64,000 nt of DNA from AP-15 sp963716115 (GTDB lineage Bacteria; Pseudomonadota; Alphaproteobacteria; ATCC43930; CGMCC-115725), in assembly GCA_963716115.1 (NCBI GenBank), contig CAVQSZ010000033.1, positions 186,001 to 250,000 of the forward strand. The letters are read 5' to 3'. This document shows positions 1 through 9,373 of the stretch, one piece after another. Each line of letters starts with the position of its first letter. The stretch's first letter is position 1. The notes under the pieces were generated by a model. It made no database searches. It saw only the letters and a list, made by a program, of their open reading frames with translations, and was not told the DNA's origin. A program made the position numbers and the translations under genes.

Positions 1-1490
1 CCGAGCGGCACCTCCTGCACCGCGATCCGATGGCCGCGGCGCGCCAAATCGGCGACGATCGCGGGCGGCAGCGCGCGCTCGACCTGCAAGAACCCGTTGA
101 GCGCGAGGATGCGCGGCGCCTCGGCCGCCTGCTGCGGGTCCATGCCGCGATCGAGCAGGCGGTGGATGAAATGGGCGTGGCCCATCGCCTGATAATGCCC
201 GCCCATGACCCCGAACGGCATCACCGCGCGGCCGTTCTTGACCAGCATGCCGGGGATGATCGTGTGCAACGGCCGCTTGCGCGGCGCAATCGCGTTGGGA
301 TGGCCGGGGATGGTGCGGAAGCCGGTGCCGCGATTGTGCAGCAGAACGCCGCTCTCGGGCGCCACGATGCCGCTGCCGAACCCTGAGAACAGCGAGTTGA
401 TGAACGAGCAGGCGTTGCCGTCGCGATCGACGATGCAGAGATAGACCGTGTCCTTGTGCTCGATCTCGGCCCAGTCGCGGCCCGGCAGGGTCTGGTCGAG
501 CCGGATCGCCCGGCGGGTGCGCTCGGCGCGCTCCTCGGACAGAAAGCCCGCGACATCGACCGGCACGTGCTCGGGGTCGCAGATGAAATTGTCGCGCACC
601 TGATAGGCCGCCTTGTTCGCCTCGGCGAGCAGGTGGTAGCGGTCGGTCTCGCTGAACGCATCGCCGTCGAGCGCATAGCCCGCGAGCGTGCGCAGCATCA
701 TCAGCGCCGCCATGCCCTGCCCGTTCGGCGGGCATTCGTAGACGTCATGGCCGCGATAGGCGGTGGTGATCGGCTCGACCCAGTTCGAGCGCTGCGCCGC
801 GAAATCCTCCTCCTCGTGCAGCCCGCCCAGGGCCTTCAGCCGGCCGAGGATGTCGCGCATGACGGGGCCGTCGTAAAATCCCTCGCGGCCTTCGCGGCCG
901 ATCCGCCGCAAGGTCCGCGCCAGCGGCGGGTTGCGCATCCGATCGCCGGGCGCGGGCGCCCGGCCGCCCGGCAGGAACAGCGCGGCGGCCACCGGATCGC
1001 GCAGCTTGGCCTCGTTGCGCGCCCAGTCGGCCCCCACCCGGGGGGTGACGACATAGCCGTCCTCGGCCGCGCGCGCCGCCGGCTCGAGCAATTCGGCGAG
1101 CGGCCGGGTGCCGTATTCGCGATTGAACATGCACCACGCGTCGACCGCGCCCGGCACCGTCACGGCGTGCGGCGTCGGCACCTCGATCTCCTGGATTGCG
1201 TGCTCGACATACCATTCGACGGTGGCCTTGGCCGGCGCCCGCCCCGAGCCGTTGAGCGCCGTCGGCAGCGCGCCGCCGCGCGAGTAAAGGACAAAGCAGT
1301 CGCCGCCGATCCCAGTGCTCTCCGGCTCGACGACGCATTGCACGGCGACCGCCGCGATCGCCGCGTCGGCGGCGTTGCCTCCGGAGCGCAGCACATCCAG
1401 AGCGGTCAAGGTCGCCATCGGATGGGAGGTCGCCGCCATCCCGTTCGCCGCCATCGCCGCCGAGCGGCCGGGAATATTGAAGTCGCGCAT
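1..1490 (-). CDS. gamma-glutamyltransferase family protein (C-terminus outside window)
   Basis: Ntn-hydrolase of the gamma-glutamyltranspeptidase family, which cleaves gamma-glutamyl bonds of glutathione and related amides. The frame opens with ATG at 1490 (MRDFNIPGRSAAMAANGMA) and stays open to the left edge, giving about 496 residues without the true end. The N-terminal half has the family signature GGNAADAAIAA and a later GIGGDCF. The self-processing site is visible as HKDTVYL, where the Thr after Asp would become the nucleophile, followed by FINSLFSGFGSG. No signal peptide is seen, which suggests a cytoplasmic member rather than the periplasmic Ggt type. It is divergent from the metallo-hydrolase gene, with about 130 bp between them. 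The family call is firm; the substrate is not known. Confidence 0.9.
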   Translation of the reverse strand, partial: MRDFNIPGRSAAMAANGMAATSHPMATLTALDVLRSGGNAADAAIAAVAVQCVVEPESTGIGGDCFVLYSRGGALPTALNGSGRAPAKATVEWYVEHAIQEIEVPTPHAVTVPGAVDAWCMFNREYGTRPLAELLEPAARAAEDGYVVTPRVGADWARNEAKLRDPVAAALFLPGGRAPAPGDRMRNPPLARTLRRIGREGREGFYDGPVMRDILGRLKALGGLHEEEDFAAQRSNWVEPITTAYRGHDVYECPPNGQGMAALMMLRTLAGYALDGDAFSETDRYHLLAEANKAAYQVRDNFICDPEHVPVDVAGFLSEERAERTRRAIRLDQTLPGRDWAEIEHKDTVYLCIVDRDGNACSFINSLFSGFGSGIVAPESGVLLHNRGTGFRTIPGHPNAIAPRKRPLHTIIPGMLVKNGRAVMPFGVMGGHYQAMGHAHFIHRLLDRGMDPQQAAEAPRILALNGFLQVERALPPAIVADLARRGHRIAVQEVPL

Positions 1491-1623
1491 GCGCCTTTCC
1501 CTCGGATCCGGCGCTAACCGCCCGCCGGGGGAGCAATCCTGACCGGCGGGCTTCACGCTTGCCCGGAACTAATGCACGGACCTACGGTGCGGGTCAATTC
1601 GCCCCCCGGATGAAGAGTCGAGC

Positions 1624-2665
1624 ATGGACGGGATTTTGACGCCTTTGCATTTTCCGGCCGCGACGCCGCCCGCCCCGGGCGAGACGCGGACCGTCGCGCC
1701 CGGAGTCGAATGGCTGCGCATGCCGCTGCCCTTCGCGCTCGACCACATCAATCTGTGGCTGGTCGAGGACGGCCCCGGCTGGACGGTCGTCGACGCCGGC
1801 TATGCCGGCGCGCAGACCAAGACGCTGTGGGAGCGGATCTTCGCCGAGCGCCTCGGCGGGCGGCCGGTGACGCGGGTCGTCGTCACCCATTTCCATCCCG
1901 ACCATATCGGGCTCGCGGACTGGCTCTGCGAACGCTGGCGAGCGCCCTTGTGGATCACCGAGAAGGAATGGCTCCATGCCCGGGTGATGAGCCGCGGCAG
2001 CGATGATTTCGTCCCGTTGCGGCGCGAGTTCGGCCGCCGCGCCGGGCTCGACCCGGCGTCGAGCGAATTGTTCGGCGACCGCGAGAAGAGCTATCGCCGC
2101 GGCGTCCCCTCGGTCCCGCCGTCGTTCCAGCGGATCGAGGACGGCGGGACGATCGCGATCGGCGGGCGGGAATGGCGGGTCATCGTCGGCGAGGGGCACG
2201 CTCCCGAGCTGGCCTGCCTCTACTGCGCCGAGACCGGCGTCCTGATCTCGGGCGACCAGGTATTGCCGAAGATCTCGCCCAATGTCAGCGTTCAGGCGCA
2301 CGAGCCCGACGGCGATCCGCTGGCGCGCTTTTTGCGCTCGCTCGACAAGCTGCGGCGCGGCGTTGCCGCCGCAGACGCTGGTGCTGCCGTCGCACAACCT
2401 GCCGTTCGTCGGCCTGCATACAAGGCTCGACGAGCTGGCGGCGCATCACCGGGCGCGCTGCGCCGAGGTTCTCGCCGCCTGCGCCGCGCCGCAAAGCGCG
2501 GTCGACCTGCTGCCGGTCCTGTTCCGGCGTCCGCTCGATCAGCACCAGACCGCGTTTGCGCTTGGCGAAGCCCTCGCCCACCTGCATTATCTGATGCGAA
2601 GAGGCGAGCTCGCCCGCGATCTCTGCGCCGACGGCGTCAATCGTTTCGTCCGGGTCGCGGGATAA
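1624..2665 (+). CDS. MBL-fold metallo-hydrolase, reading frame shifted once
   Basis: Metallo-beta-lactamase-fold hydrolase of about 347 residues. The N-terminal part has the zinc-binding motif THFHPDHIG near residue 90, and a second-shell ISGDQVLP lies near residue 210. The protein reads cleanly from ATG 1624 to about 2355. It then continues one frame later (LPPQTLVLPSHNLPFVGLH) to the stop at 2665. The change fits one extra G in the run GGCGCGGCG near 2356-2362, so it may be a consensus error. Downstream lies the urt transporter in the same direction, with a gap of only about 55 bp. The substrate cannot be told. Family members with this layout include thioesterase-like and glyoxalase II-like hydrolases. 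Confidence 0.8.
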
Positions 2666-2721
2666 GCGAGGCGTCCGGGCCGCCCGATCAAAGCTCGTTC
2701 ATTGGGGATGGCTCCACGGGA

Positions 2722-4351
2722 ATGCGCGATGCTCGCTCGCCTGTCGCGGTGGTCGCGGCGGCGCTGATCCTGCTGGCCGCGGCGCTGCCGGCGCGCGCGC
2801 AGGGCTTCGCCGCGCTGGTCTCCGCCCTCCACGATGACGGCTTCGCCGCGAAATCGACGGCCATCGTCGCCCTGGGCAGGCTCGGCGACCCGCGCGCCGT
2901 CCCGGTCCTGCAGGCGCTGAGCGACGACCGCCTGCGAACCGCCGCCGACGGCCGGGTGGTGATCGTGGCCGGCTCCGGGGCCGGGACGACGCTCAGCGAC
3001 GCCGCGACCGGCGAAAGGGTTTCGGGCGTCGCCGCCGACAGCCTCGCCCGCATCATCGTCAACAATCGGCTGCGCGGCCAGATCGAGGCGGCGCTGGCGG
3101 CGCTGACCCTGTTCGGCGCCGACCGCGACACCCGCCTCGCGGCCGCCCGCGATGCGCTGAAGCATCCCTCGGCCGAAACCGTCGCCCGGCTCGAAAAGGC
3201 GCTGGCGGTCGAGGCCGATCCCGAAATTCGCGCGGCGATGGAGCAAGGCCTGCTCGCCGGCCGGCTGCTGACCGGCGCGCGGGAGGAGCAGCTGGCGGCG
3301 GTCCGCGGGCTCGCTGGGGCCGCCGACCCGCAGATCAAGAACCTCCTCGACGAGCTGCGCAACCGGCCCGGGGCCGATCCTGAGCTGCGCCGGGCGATCG
3401 ACGACGCGTTGGCGGCGATCAGCCAGCGCCTGCGGCTCGTTGGCTTCGCCGCCAATCTGTTCCAGGGCGTCAGCCTCGGCAGCGTGCTGCTGCTGGCCGC
3501 GATCGGGCTCGCCATCACCTTCGGCGTGATGGGCGTCATCAACATGGCGCATGGCGAGATGATCATGCTCGGCGCCTATTCCGCTTTTGTCTGCCAGCAA
3601 TTCTTTCGCGCATTCCTGCCGCCGCACTGGTTCGGCGCCTATCTCGTCGTCGCGGTCCCGGTGGGGTTTCTCGTCGCCGGCGCGGTCGGGGTCGTCCTCG
3701 AGCGCGCGGTGATCCGTTTCTTGTACGGCCGGCCGCTCGAAACCCTGCTGGCGACCTGGGGCATCGGGCTCATCCTGCAGCAGGCGGTGCGCTCGATCTT
3801 CGGCGCGTCGAACCGAGCGGTCGCCAACCCCGGTTGGATGACCGGCGGCTTCGACCCGGTCGGCGGCTTCACCGTCACCTGGAACCGGCTCTACATCATC
3901 CTGTTCTGCTTCATCGTGCTGGGCGCGATCGCGCTGATCCTCTATCGGACCACGTTCGGGCTGCATATGCGCGCCGTGACCCAGAACCGCCCGATGGCCT
4001 CGGCGATGGGGATCCGCACCGCGCGGGTCGACGCGCTGACCTTCGGCCTCGGCTCCGGGATCGCCGGGATGGCGGGCGTGGCGCTGAGCCAGATCGGCAA
4101 TGTCAGCCCCAATCTCGGCACGATCTACATCGTCGACAGTTTTTTGGTCGTGGTCTTCGGCGGCGTCGGCAACCTCATGGGAACCCTGGTCGGCGCACTG
4201 ACCCTCGGCATCGCTCAACAAGCTCCTCGAGCCGGTCGCCGGCGCCATCCTCGGCAAGATCGTCGTGCTGGTCGCGATCATCCTGTTTATCCAGCGCCGG
4301 CCGCGCGGCCTTTTTGCGCTGAAGGGCCGCACCGCCGAGGCGGAGGGTTGA
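2722..4351 (+). CDS. urtB: urea-type ABC transporter permease UrtB (one frameshift)
   Basis: Inner-membrane permease of the LivH family. The predicted start MRDARSPVAVVAA leads into a signal peptide ending near LPARAQG. A soluble helical domain of roughly 220 residues with HEAT-like repeats follows (AIVALGRLGDPRAVPVLQAL). The membrane domain then starts at about residue 240, with the permease signature VMGVINMAHGEMIMLGAY. The long periplasmic N-terminal domain is characteristic of UrtB and separates it from generic LivH. The frame changes by +1 near 4212 (ATCGCTCAAC). The tail then continues as LNKLLEPVAGAILGKI to a TGA at 4349, so one inserted G restores the normal C-terminus. UrtC starts 3 bp after the stop. 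The urea substrate is inferred from family membership only. Confidence 0.85.
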
Positions 4352-4354
4352 GCC

Positions 4355-5497
4355 GTGGCGGCGTCGCGCCGCGCCCGCGAAAGACGCCCGTGGGGCCCGG
4401 GCTTCTGGGCCGGCTTCGCCGCGTGCGCGCTGGTGCTGGTCGCTGTGGTCCCGGCGCTCAACCTGTGGCTCCCGCCCAACTCGCCGATCGCGCTGCCCGA
4501 CTACCTCGTGCCGCTGCTCGGCAAATATCTGTGCTATGCGCTGCTCGCGCTGAGCCTCGATTTGATCTGGGGCTATGCCGGGATATTGAGCCTCGGCCAG
4601 GGCGCGTTCTTCGCTCTGGGCGGCTATTGCATGGGCATGCACCTGATGCGCCAGATCGGGACGCGCGGCGTCTACGGCAATCCGGTGCTGCCCGACTTCA
4701 TGGTCTTTCTCAACTGGAAATCGCTGCCTTGGTATTGGTGGGGCTTCGACCATTTCGCCTTCGCGGCGGTGATGGCGCTGCTGGTCCCCGGCCTGCTCGC
4801 CTTCGTCTTCGGCTGGTTCGCCTTTCGCTCGCGGGTCACCGGCGTCTATCTCTCGATCATCACCCAGGCGATGACCTATGCGCTCTTATTGGCCTTCTTC
4901 CGCAACGACATGGGCTTTGGCGGCAACAACGGGCTGACCGATTTCAAGGACCTGCTCGGCTGGGACCTGCACCGGCCGGGGACGCGGCTCGGCCTCTACA
5001 TCGCCTCGGCGGCGGCGCTCGGGCTCGGCTATCTGATCTGCCGCTTCATCGTCGTCTCCAAGCTAGGCCGCGTGCTGCTGGCGGTCCGCGACGCCGAGAG
5101 CCGGGTCCGCTTTCTCGGCTATGAGGTGACGCATGTGAAGGTGTTCGTGTTCACCGTGTCGGCGCTGCTCGCGGGGTTGGCCGGCGCGCTCTACGTGCCG
5201 CAGGTCGGGATCATCAACCCCAGCGAGTTCTCCCCCGCCAATTCGATCGAGGTCGCCGTCTGGGTCTCGGTCGGCGGGCGAGGGACCCTGGTCGGGGCGG
5301 TGATCGGGGCGATCCTCGTCAACCTCGCAAAAAGCTGGCTGACGGGGGCCGCGCCGGAGACCTGGCTGTTCGTCCTCGGCTCGCTGTTCGTGCTGGCGAC
5401 CCTGGTCTTTCCGCGCGGGCTGGTCGGCCTGGCGCGGCGGCTGCGCCCGGCGCGGCCGAGCCCGCCGGCGGCGATCCCGGCCGGGGGGCAGGCATGA
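4355..5497 (+). CDS. urtC: urea-type ABC transporter permease UrtC
   Basis: LivM-family inner-membrane permease, 380 residues, with a GTG start placed directly after the urtB stop. It shows the typical YAGILSLGQGAFFALGGY segment near residues 75-95 and a conserved cytoplasmic EAA-like loop around AVRDAESRVRFLGYEV that contacts the ATPases. The insert between the first membrane helices (GVYGNPVLPDFMVFLNW) is a UrtC feature. Its stop codon overlaps the urtD start (ATGA), which indicates translational coupling. It pairs with UrtB to form the translocation pore. Confidence 0.9.
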   Translation: MAASRRARERRPWGPGFWAGFAACALVLVAVVPALNLWLPPNSPIALPDYLVPLLGKYLCYALLALSLDLIWGYAGILSLGQGAFFALGGYCMGMHLMRQIGTRGVYGNPVLPDFMVFLNWKSLPWYWWGFDHFAFAAVMALLVPGLLAFVFGWFAFRSRVTGVYLSIITQAMTYALLLAFFRNDMGFGGNNGLTDFKDLLGWDLHRPGTRLGLYIASAAALGLGYLICRFIVVSKLGRVLLAVRDAESRVRFLGYEVTHVKVFVFTVSALLAGLAGALYVPQVGIINPSEFSPANSIEVAVWVSVGGRGTLVGAVIGAILVNLAKSWLTGAAPETWLFVLGSLFVLATLVFPRGLVGLARRLRPARPSPPAAIPAGGQA

Positions 5498-6252
5498 TCC
5501 CGCCGCGGCCGATCAGCGACGCGCTCCTCTATCTCGACGGCGTCACGGTCAGCTTTGACGGCTTCAAGGCGCTGGACGGCTTGTCCCTGGTGCTCGACAG
5601 GGGCGAGCTGAGAACCGTGATCGGCCCGAACGGGGCCGGCAAGACGACGATGATGGACGTGATCACCGGCAAGACCCGGCCCGATTCCGGCGAGGTGCTG
5701 TTCGCCGGCGAGGCCGATCTGACCCGGCTCGACGAAAGCCAGATCGCCAATCTCGGCATCGGCCGCAAGTTTCAGCAGCCGACCGTGTTCGAGAACCTGA
5801 CCGTGCTCGAAAACCTCGACCTCGCCCTCGAAGATCGGCGCGGCGCGTGGCGGACCCTGTTCAGCCGCCTGACCCCCGGCAAGCGCGAGCGCATCGAGGC
5901 CACGCTTGGCCGCATCGGCCTGATCGAGCAGCGTGCGCTGCCGGCGGGCGGCTTGAGCCACGGGCAAAAGCAATGGCTCGAGATCGGCATGCTGTTGATC
6001 CACGACCGCACCTTGCTGCTGCTCGACGAGCCGGTCGCCGGCATGACCGACCACGAGACCGAGGAGACCGCCGCGCTGATCCTCGATCTGGCGAGGGACC
6101 GCACGATCGTCGTGGTCGAGCACGACATGGCGTTTGTCCGCAGCCTCGCGGCCAAGGTGACCGTGCTGCACGAGGGCTCGGTGCTGGCCGAAGGCTCGAT
6201 CGACCACGTGCAGAACGACCCCCGCGTCATCGACGTCTATCTCGGCCGCTGA
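5494..6252 (+). CDS. urtD: urea-type ABC transporter ATP-binding protein UrtD
   Basis: LivG-family ATPase, 252 residues. Walker A is GPNGAGKTT near residue 48, the signature is LSHGQKQWLEIG (LSHGQ instead of LSGGQ, as is usual for UrtD), and Walker B is LLLLDEPVAGMT with the switch His in VVVEHDM. The N-terminal stretch FDGFKALDGLS is typical. It overlaps urtC by 4 bp. The gap to urtE holds a palindromic repeat instead of another overlap. Confidence 0.92.
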   Translation: MIPPRPISDALLYLDGVTVSFDGFKALDGLSLVLDRGELRTVIGPNGAGKTTMMDVITGKTRPDSGEVLFAGEADLTRLDESQIANLGIGRKFQQPTVFENLTVLENLDLALEDRRGAWRTLFSRLTPGKRERIEATLGRIGLIEQRALPAGGLSHGQKQWLEIGMLLIHDRTLLLLDEPVAGMTDHETEETAALILDLARDRTIVVVEHDMAFVRSLAAKVTVLHEGSVLAEGSIDHVQNDPRVIDVYLGR

Positions 6253-6277
6253 CAGATTGAAACCGAGATTCTATGTC

Positions 6278-6398
6278 GTCATTGCGAGCCCACGGGTCGG
6301 CGCGACGCCGCCCGAGGACAGGCCGCGAAGCAATCTCGGGCCGACATCGTTCGCCCCGTCGAGATTGCGTCGTCGCGCGATGCGCTCCTCGCAATGAC
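6278..6398. repeat. intergenic inverted repeat inside the urt operon
   Basis: The arm GTCATTGCGAG at 6278-6288 is matched by CTCGCAATGAC at 6388-6398. An inner pair, GCAATCTCG near 6330 and CGAGATTGC near 6360, strengthens the palindrome. This sequence type (GTCATTGCGAG...) is a dispersed intergenic repeat known from many alphaproteobacterial genomes. Here it sits between urtD and urtE and could form a long hairpin in the mRNA, affecting stability or read-through to urtE. Confidence 0.8.
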
Positions 6399-6417
6399 AG
6401 CCCATCGAAAATTGCAC

Positions 6418-7113
6418 ATGCTGACGGTCGAGGCGGTCGATCTCTATTATGGCGCGAGCCATGCCTTGCGCCGCGTCAGCCTGACCGCGCAGAAGGGCGA
6501 GGTCACCTGCATCCTCGGCCGCAACGGGGTCGGCAAGACCAGCCTCTTGCGCGCAATCTTCGGCCTGCACCCGATCCGCTCCGGCCGCATCCTGTGGGAG
6601 GACCGGGCGCTGTCCCGGCTGCCGCCGCACGAGCGCGCCCGCGCCGGGCTGGCGCTGGTGCCGCAGGGCCGCGAGATCTTCTCGCGCCTCAGCGTGCTCG
6701 AAAACCTGCAGACCGGCTTTGCGCCGCTGCCGCGCCCGCTGCGCCATGTCCCGGACGAGATCTTCGTCCTGTTCCCGGCGTTGAAGGAGATGCTGCACCG
6801 CCGCGGCGGCGACCTGTCCGGCGGCCAGCAGCAGCAGCTGGCGATCGCCCGCGCGCTCGTCACCCGGCCCCGGCTCCTGGTCCTCGACGAGCCGACCGAA
6901 GGCATCCAGCCCTCGATCATCAAGGACATCGAGCGGGTGATCCGCGGTCTCGCAGCGCGCGGCGACATGGCGATCCTGCTGGTCGAGCAGTATTTCGAGT
7001 TCGCCCGCGACCTCGCCGCGGCCTACGCCGTCATGCAGCGCGGCGAGATCGTCCTCGCCGGCCGCCGCGAGGACATGGACGAAGCCGCGGTCCGCAGCTA
7101 TCTGACGGTGTGA
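6418..7113 (+). CDS. urtE: urea-type ABC transporter ATP-binding protein UrtE
   Basis: LivF-family ATPase of 231 residues. Walker A is GRNGVGKTS, the signature LSGGQQQQLAIARAL, and Walker B LLVLDEPTEGIQPS followed by the switch His-position glutamine/glutamate context LLVEQYFEFA. The string DEPTEGIQPSI is characteristic of UrtE. I chose the ATG at 6418 (MLTVEAVDLYYG) because the family starts there. The upstream in-frame ATG at 6394 lies inside the palindromic repeat. It closes the urtBCDE set. No urtA binding-protein gene is found in the window. Confidence 0.9.
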   Translation: MLTVEAVDLYYGASHALRRVSLTAQKGEVTCILGRNGVGKTSLLRAIFGLHPIRSGRILWEDRALSRLPPHERARAGLALVPQGREIFSRLSVLENLQTGFAPLPRPLRHVPDEIFVLFPALKEMLHRRGGDLSGGQQQQLAIARALVTRPRLLVLDEPTEGIQPSIIKDIERVIRGLAARGDMAILLVEQYFEFARDLAAAYAVMQRGEIVLAGRREDMDEAAVRSYLTV

Positions 7114-7117
7114 AGCT

Positions 7118-7837
7118 TCACTCCGCCTCGACCGGCGGGGTGAAGATGTAGCCGCTGCCGCGCACCGTCTTGATCAGCGTCGGCCGTTGCGGGTCACCTT
7201 CGAGCTTGCGCCGCAGCCGGCCGACCTGGACGTCGATTGTGCGGTCGAACGGCCCGGCCTCGCGGTTGCGGGCGAGGTCGAGGAGGCGGTCGCGGCTCAG
7301 CACCTGGTTGGCGTTGTTGACGAAGGCCGCCAGCAGGTCGAACTCGCCGGTGGTCAGCCGGACATCCTCGCCGGCGGGCGAGATCAGCTCGCGGCTCGAA
7401 AGGTCGAGGTTCCAGCCGGCGAAGCGGAGCCGCGCGCGGGGCGCCGCCGGCCGCTCCGCAGCGCGGCTCGAAGCCCGGCGCAGAACGCTCTTGACCCGCG
7501 CCAGCAGCTCGCGCAGGTGGAAGGGCTTGGGCAGATAGTCGTCGGCCCCCATCTCGAGCCCGATGATGCGGTCGACGGTCTCGCCGCGCCCGGTCAGGAT
7601 GATGATCCCGACCTCCAATTCTTCTCGCAGCGAGCGCGCCAGGGTCAGCCCGTCCTCGCCCGGCAGCATCAGGTCGAGAATCACGAGATCGACCGGGGCC
7701 TGCGCCATGACCCGGCGCATCTCCGCCCCGTCATGCGCGGTCGACACCCGGTAGCCCTCGCTCGACAGATAGTCCTGGACCAGGTCGCAGATCTCGCGCT
7801 GGTCGTCGACAACCAGGATATGGCCATTGTCGTTCAT
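7118..7837 (-). CDS. OmpR-family two-component response regulator
   Basis: Response regulator of 239 residues starting at ATG 7837 (MNDNGHILVVDDQ). The receiver domain spans about residues 5-120, with acidic pair DD, phospho-acceptor Asp in LVILDLMLPGEDG, the Thr in ILTGRG and Lys in LPKPF. A winged-helix DNA-binding domain follows (about 140-235) with LTTGEFDLLAAFV and RTIDVQVGRLRRKLE. It is convergent with urtE, with stops 4 bp apart. It is divergent from the ECF sigma gene and has no adjacent kinase. The histidine kinase at 29.7-31.8 kb is the only one in the window, and nothing links the two directly. Confidence 0.93.
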   Translation of the reverse strand: MNDNGHILVVDDQREICDLVQDYLSSEGYRVSTAHDGAEMRRVMAQAPVDLVILDLMLPGEDGLTLARSLREELEVGIIILTGRGETVDRIIGLEMGADDYLPKPFHLRELLARVKSVLRRASSRAAERPAAPRARLRFAGWNLDLSSRELISPAGEDVRLTTGEFDLLAAFVNNANQVLSRDRLLDLARNREAGPFDRTIDVQVGRLRRKLEGDPQRPTLIKTVRGSGYIFTPPVEAE

Positions 7838-8053
7838 GCCGGCCGGCTCAGCTCGCCTCGCTCGTTGCTCCACCCTGCCGACCGATCGGCGCGGCCGGAG
7901 GGGCGACTATACATGCGGGCCATCATACATATGGTTACAAATTCTTACACAAAATCAGGCGGCATGACATTATCGGATTACACCGCCCCGATAGATTCCG
8001 GCCATCACAAATCGGCGCACCTCGCCGGTTGCCGACAGCGCCAGGAGCATGTC

Positions 8054-8629
8054 GTGGCTGATATCCATCGTCAGATCGAAGCCGAAATCCCGCGCCTGCG
8101 GCGCTATGCACGCGCCCTGACCCGCGACGCCTTCGCCGCCGACGATCTGGTTCAGGACAGCTTGGCCCGCGCGCTCGGCAAGCTGCACCTGTGGCAGGAG
8201 GGGACCGACCTGCGGGCCTGGCTGTTCACGATCCTGCACAACCAATACGTGAGCCACGTGCGGCGCGCCGTGCGGGAAGGGATCGCGGTCGGGCTGAGCG
8301 ACGGCGAGCCGCTGCTGACCCGCGCCCCGCCTCAGGGCCACCGGCTCGAGCTGCGCGACCTCGAGCGCGCGATGGCGCGGCTGCCGGCGGAGCAGCGCAC
8401 GGTCATCCTGCTGATCGGGCTGGAAGGGATGCGCTACGAGGAAGTCGCCGCGGTGCTCGACGTGCCGGTCGGGACGGTGCGCTCGCGCCTGTCGCGCGGC
8501 CGCAGGGCCTTGCGCAGGCTGATGGGCTTCGGGCCTGACGAGGACGAGGAGACCGCCGCGGGCGGCGGCCGACGCGCGGTCGCGAACCGGTCCGCCGGGA
8601 GCGCCGCAGCGTCGCCCCGTTGGCAATAA
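8054..8629 (+). CDS. ECF-type RNA polymerase sigma factor
   Basis: Extracytoplasmic-function sigma factor of 191 residues. Region 2 includes RRYARALTRDAFAADDLVQDSLARAL, with the region 2 core TDLRAWLFTILHNQYVSH. Region 4 has LPAEQRTVILLIGLEGMRYEEVA and GTVRSRLSRGRRALRR. I prefer the GTG at 8054 because AGGAG lies at 8043-8047 with 6 bp spacing and the protein then starts just before region 2. An in-frame ATG at 7964 would add 30 residues without homology. No adjacent anti-sigma gene is recognisable. It is divergent from the response regulator across about 215 bp, the middle of which is AT-rich (about 7910-7980). Confidence 0.9.
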   Translation: MADIHRQIEAEIPRLRRYARALTRDAFAADDLVQDSLARALGKLHLWQEGTDLRAWLFTILHNQYVSHVRRAVREGIAVGLSDGEPLLTRAPPQGHRLELRDLERAMARLPAEQRTVILLIGLEGMRYEEVAAVLDVPVGTVRSRLSRGRRALRRLMGFGPDEDEETAAGGGRRAVANRSAGSAAASPRWQ

Positions 8630-8708
8630 GGCGGGCCTTCGGCCGCCCGCTTGCCGTTGCGGCTTTTGCCTGAGAGGCGCGCACCGCTCGCATCGAGGGT
8701 ATTGAGCG

Positions 8709-9260
8709 ATGCTCCGGACCGCCGACATCCGCGGCCGCATCCGTCTTGCCATCGGCGACATCACCCAACTGCGGGTCGACGCCATCGTCAACGCCGCGAA
8801 CGCCGCGCTGCTCGGCGGCGGCGGCGTCGACGGCGCCATTCATCGCGCCGCCGGCCCCGAGCTTCTGGCGGAGTGCCGAAGCCTGGGCGGATGCCCGCCC
8901 GGCGAGGCGCGTCTGACCCGCGGCTACCGACTGCCGGCGGCGTTCGTCGTCCACACCGTCGGACCGGTCTGGCGGGGCGGCGGCGATGGCGAGGAGCTGG
9001 TCCTGAAAAGCTGCTACGCCGCCTGCCTCGCGATCGCGCGGGCGCAGCGGCTTCGCGACATCGCCTTCCCGGCCATCGCCACCGGCGTCTACGGCTACCC
9101 GCACGAGGAGGCCGCGCAAATCGCGGTCGAGGCGGCATGGGCGCATCTCGCGGCGCACGACGCGCCCGACCGGGTGGTCTTTGTCTGCTTCAATCCCGCG
9201 ACGCAGGAGGCCTACCGCACGGCGCTCGCCGCCCGAGCGCAGACTCCCGATCCGCATTGA
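8709..9260 (+). CDS. macrodomain protein, O-acetyl-ADP-ribose deacetylase-like
   Basis: Single macrodomain of 183 residues. It has the ADP-ribose-binding signatures GDITQLRVDAIVNAAN near residues 16-31, LLGGGGVDGAIHRAAG near 38-53, and the second loop FPAIATGVYGYP near 118-129. This pattern matches MacroD/YmdB-type hydrolases, which remove the acetyl group from O-acetyl-ADP-ribose or ADP-ribose from proteins. The asparagine and aspartate of the catalytic loop (NAAN, GVDGAIH) are present. It lies about 80 bp after the ECF gene on the same strand and could be co-transcribed with it. Confidence 0.92.
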   Translation: MLRTADIRGRIRLAIGDITQLRVDAIVNAANAALLGGGGVDGAIHRAAGPELLAECRSLGGCPPGEARLTRGYRLPAAFVVHTVGPVWRGGGDGEELVLKSCYAACLAIARAQRLRDIAFPAIATGVYGYPHEEAAQIAVEAAWAHLAAHDAPDRVVFVCFNPATQEAYRTALAARAQTPDPH

Positions 9261-9373
9261 GGCGGGAGGCCGCGCCGCAGAGAATGCCGAGCCGCACCGG
9301 CATCGACCTTGGAGCGCGATGCCTGCCATAATGCCGAGCCGAGGCTCCAGCACCGATCGGGAGGTATCAAGCC

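Noticed and set aside
4205..4220. Programmed frameshift in urtB
   Set aside because: No slippery heptamer such as X XXY YYZ and no obvious pseudoknot. The same +1 pattern occurs in unrelated genes, so an inserted base is simpler.
2587..4479. Minus-strand open frame of 630 codons over urtB
   Set aside because: Antisense to a well-conserved permease; composition is the usual Asp/Arg/Gln-rich shadow pattern.
7964..8053. N-terminal extension of the ECF sigma factor from ATG 7964
   Set aside because: The added 30 residues match no sigma region, and a better ribosome site fits GTG 8054.
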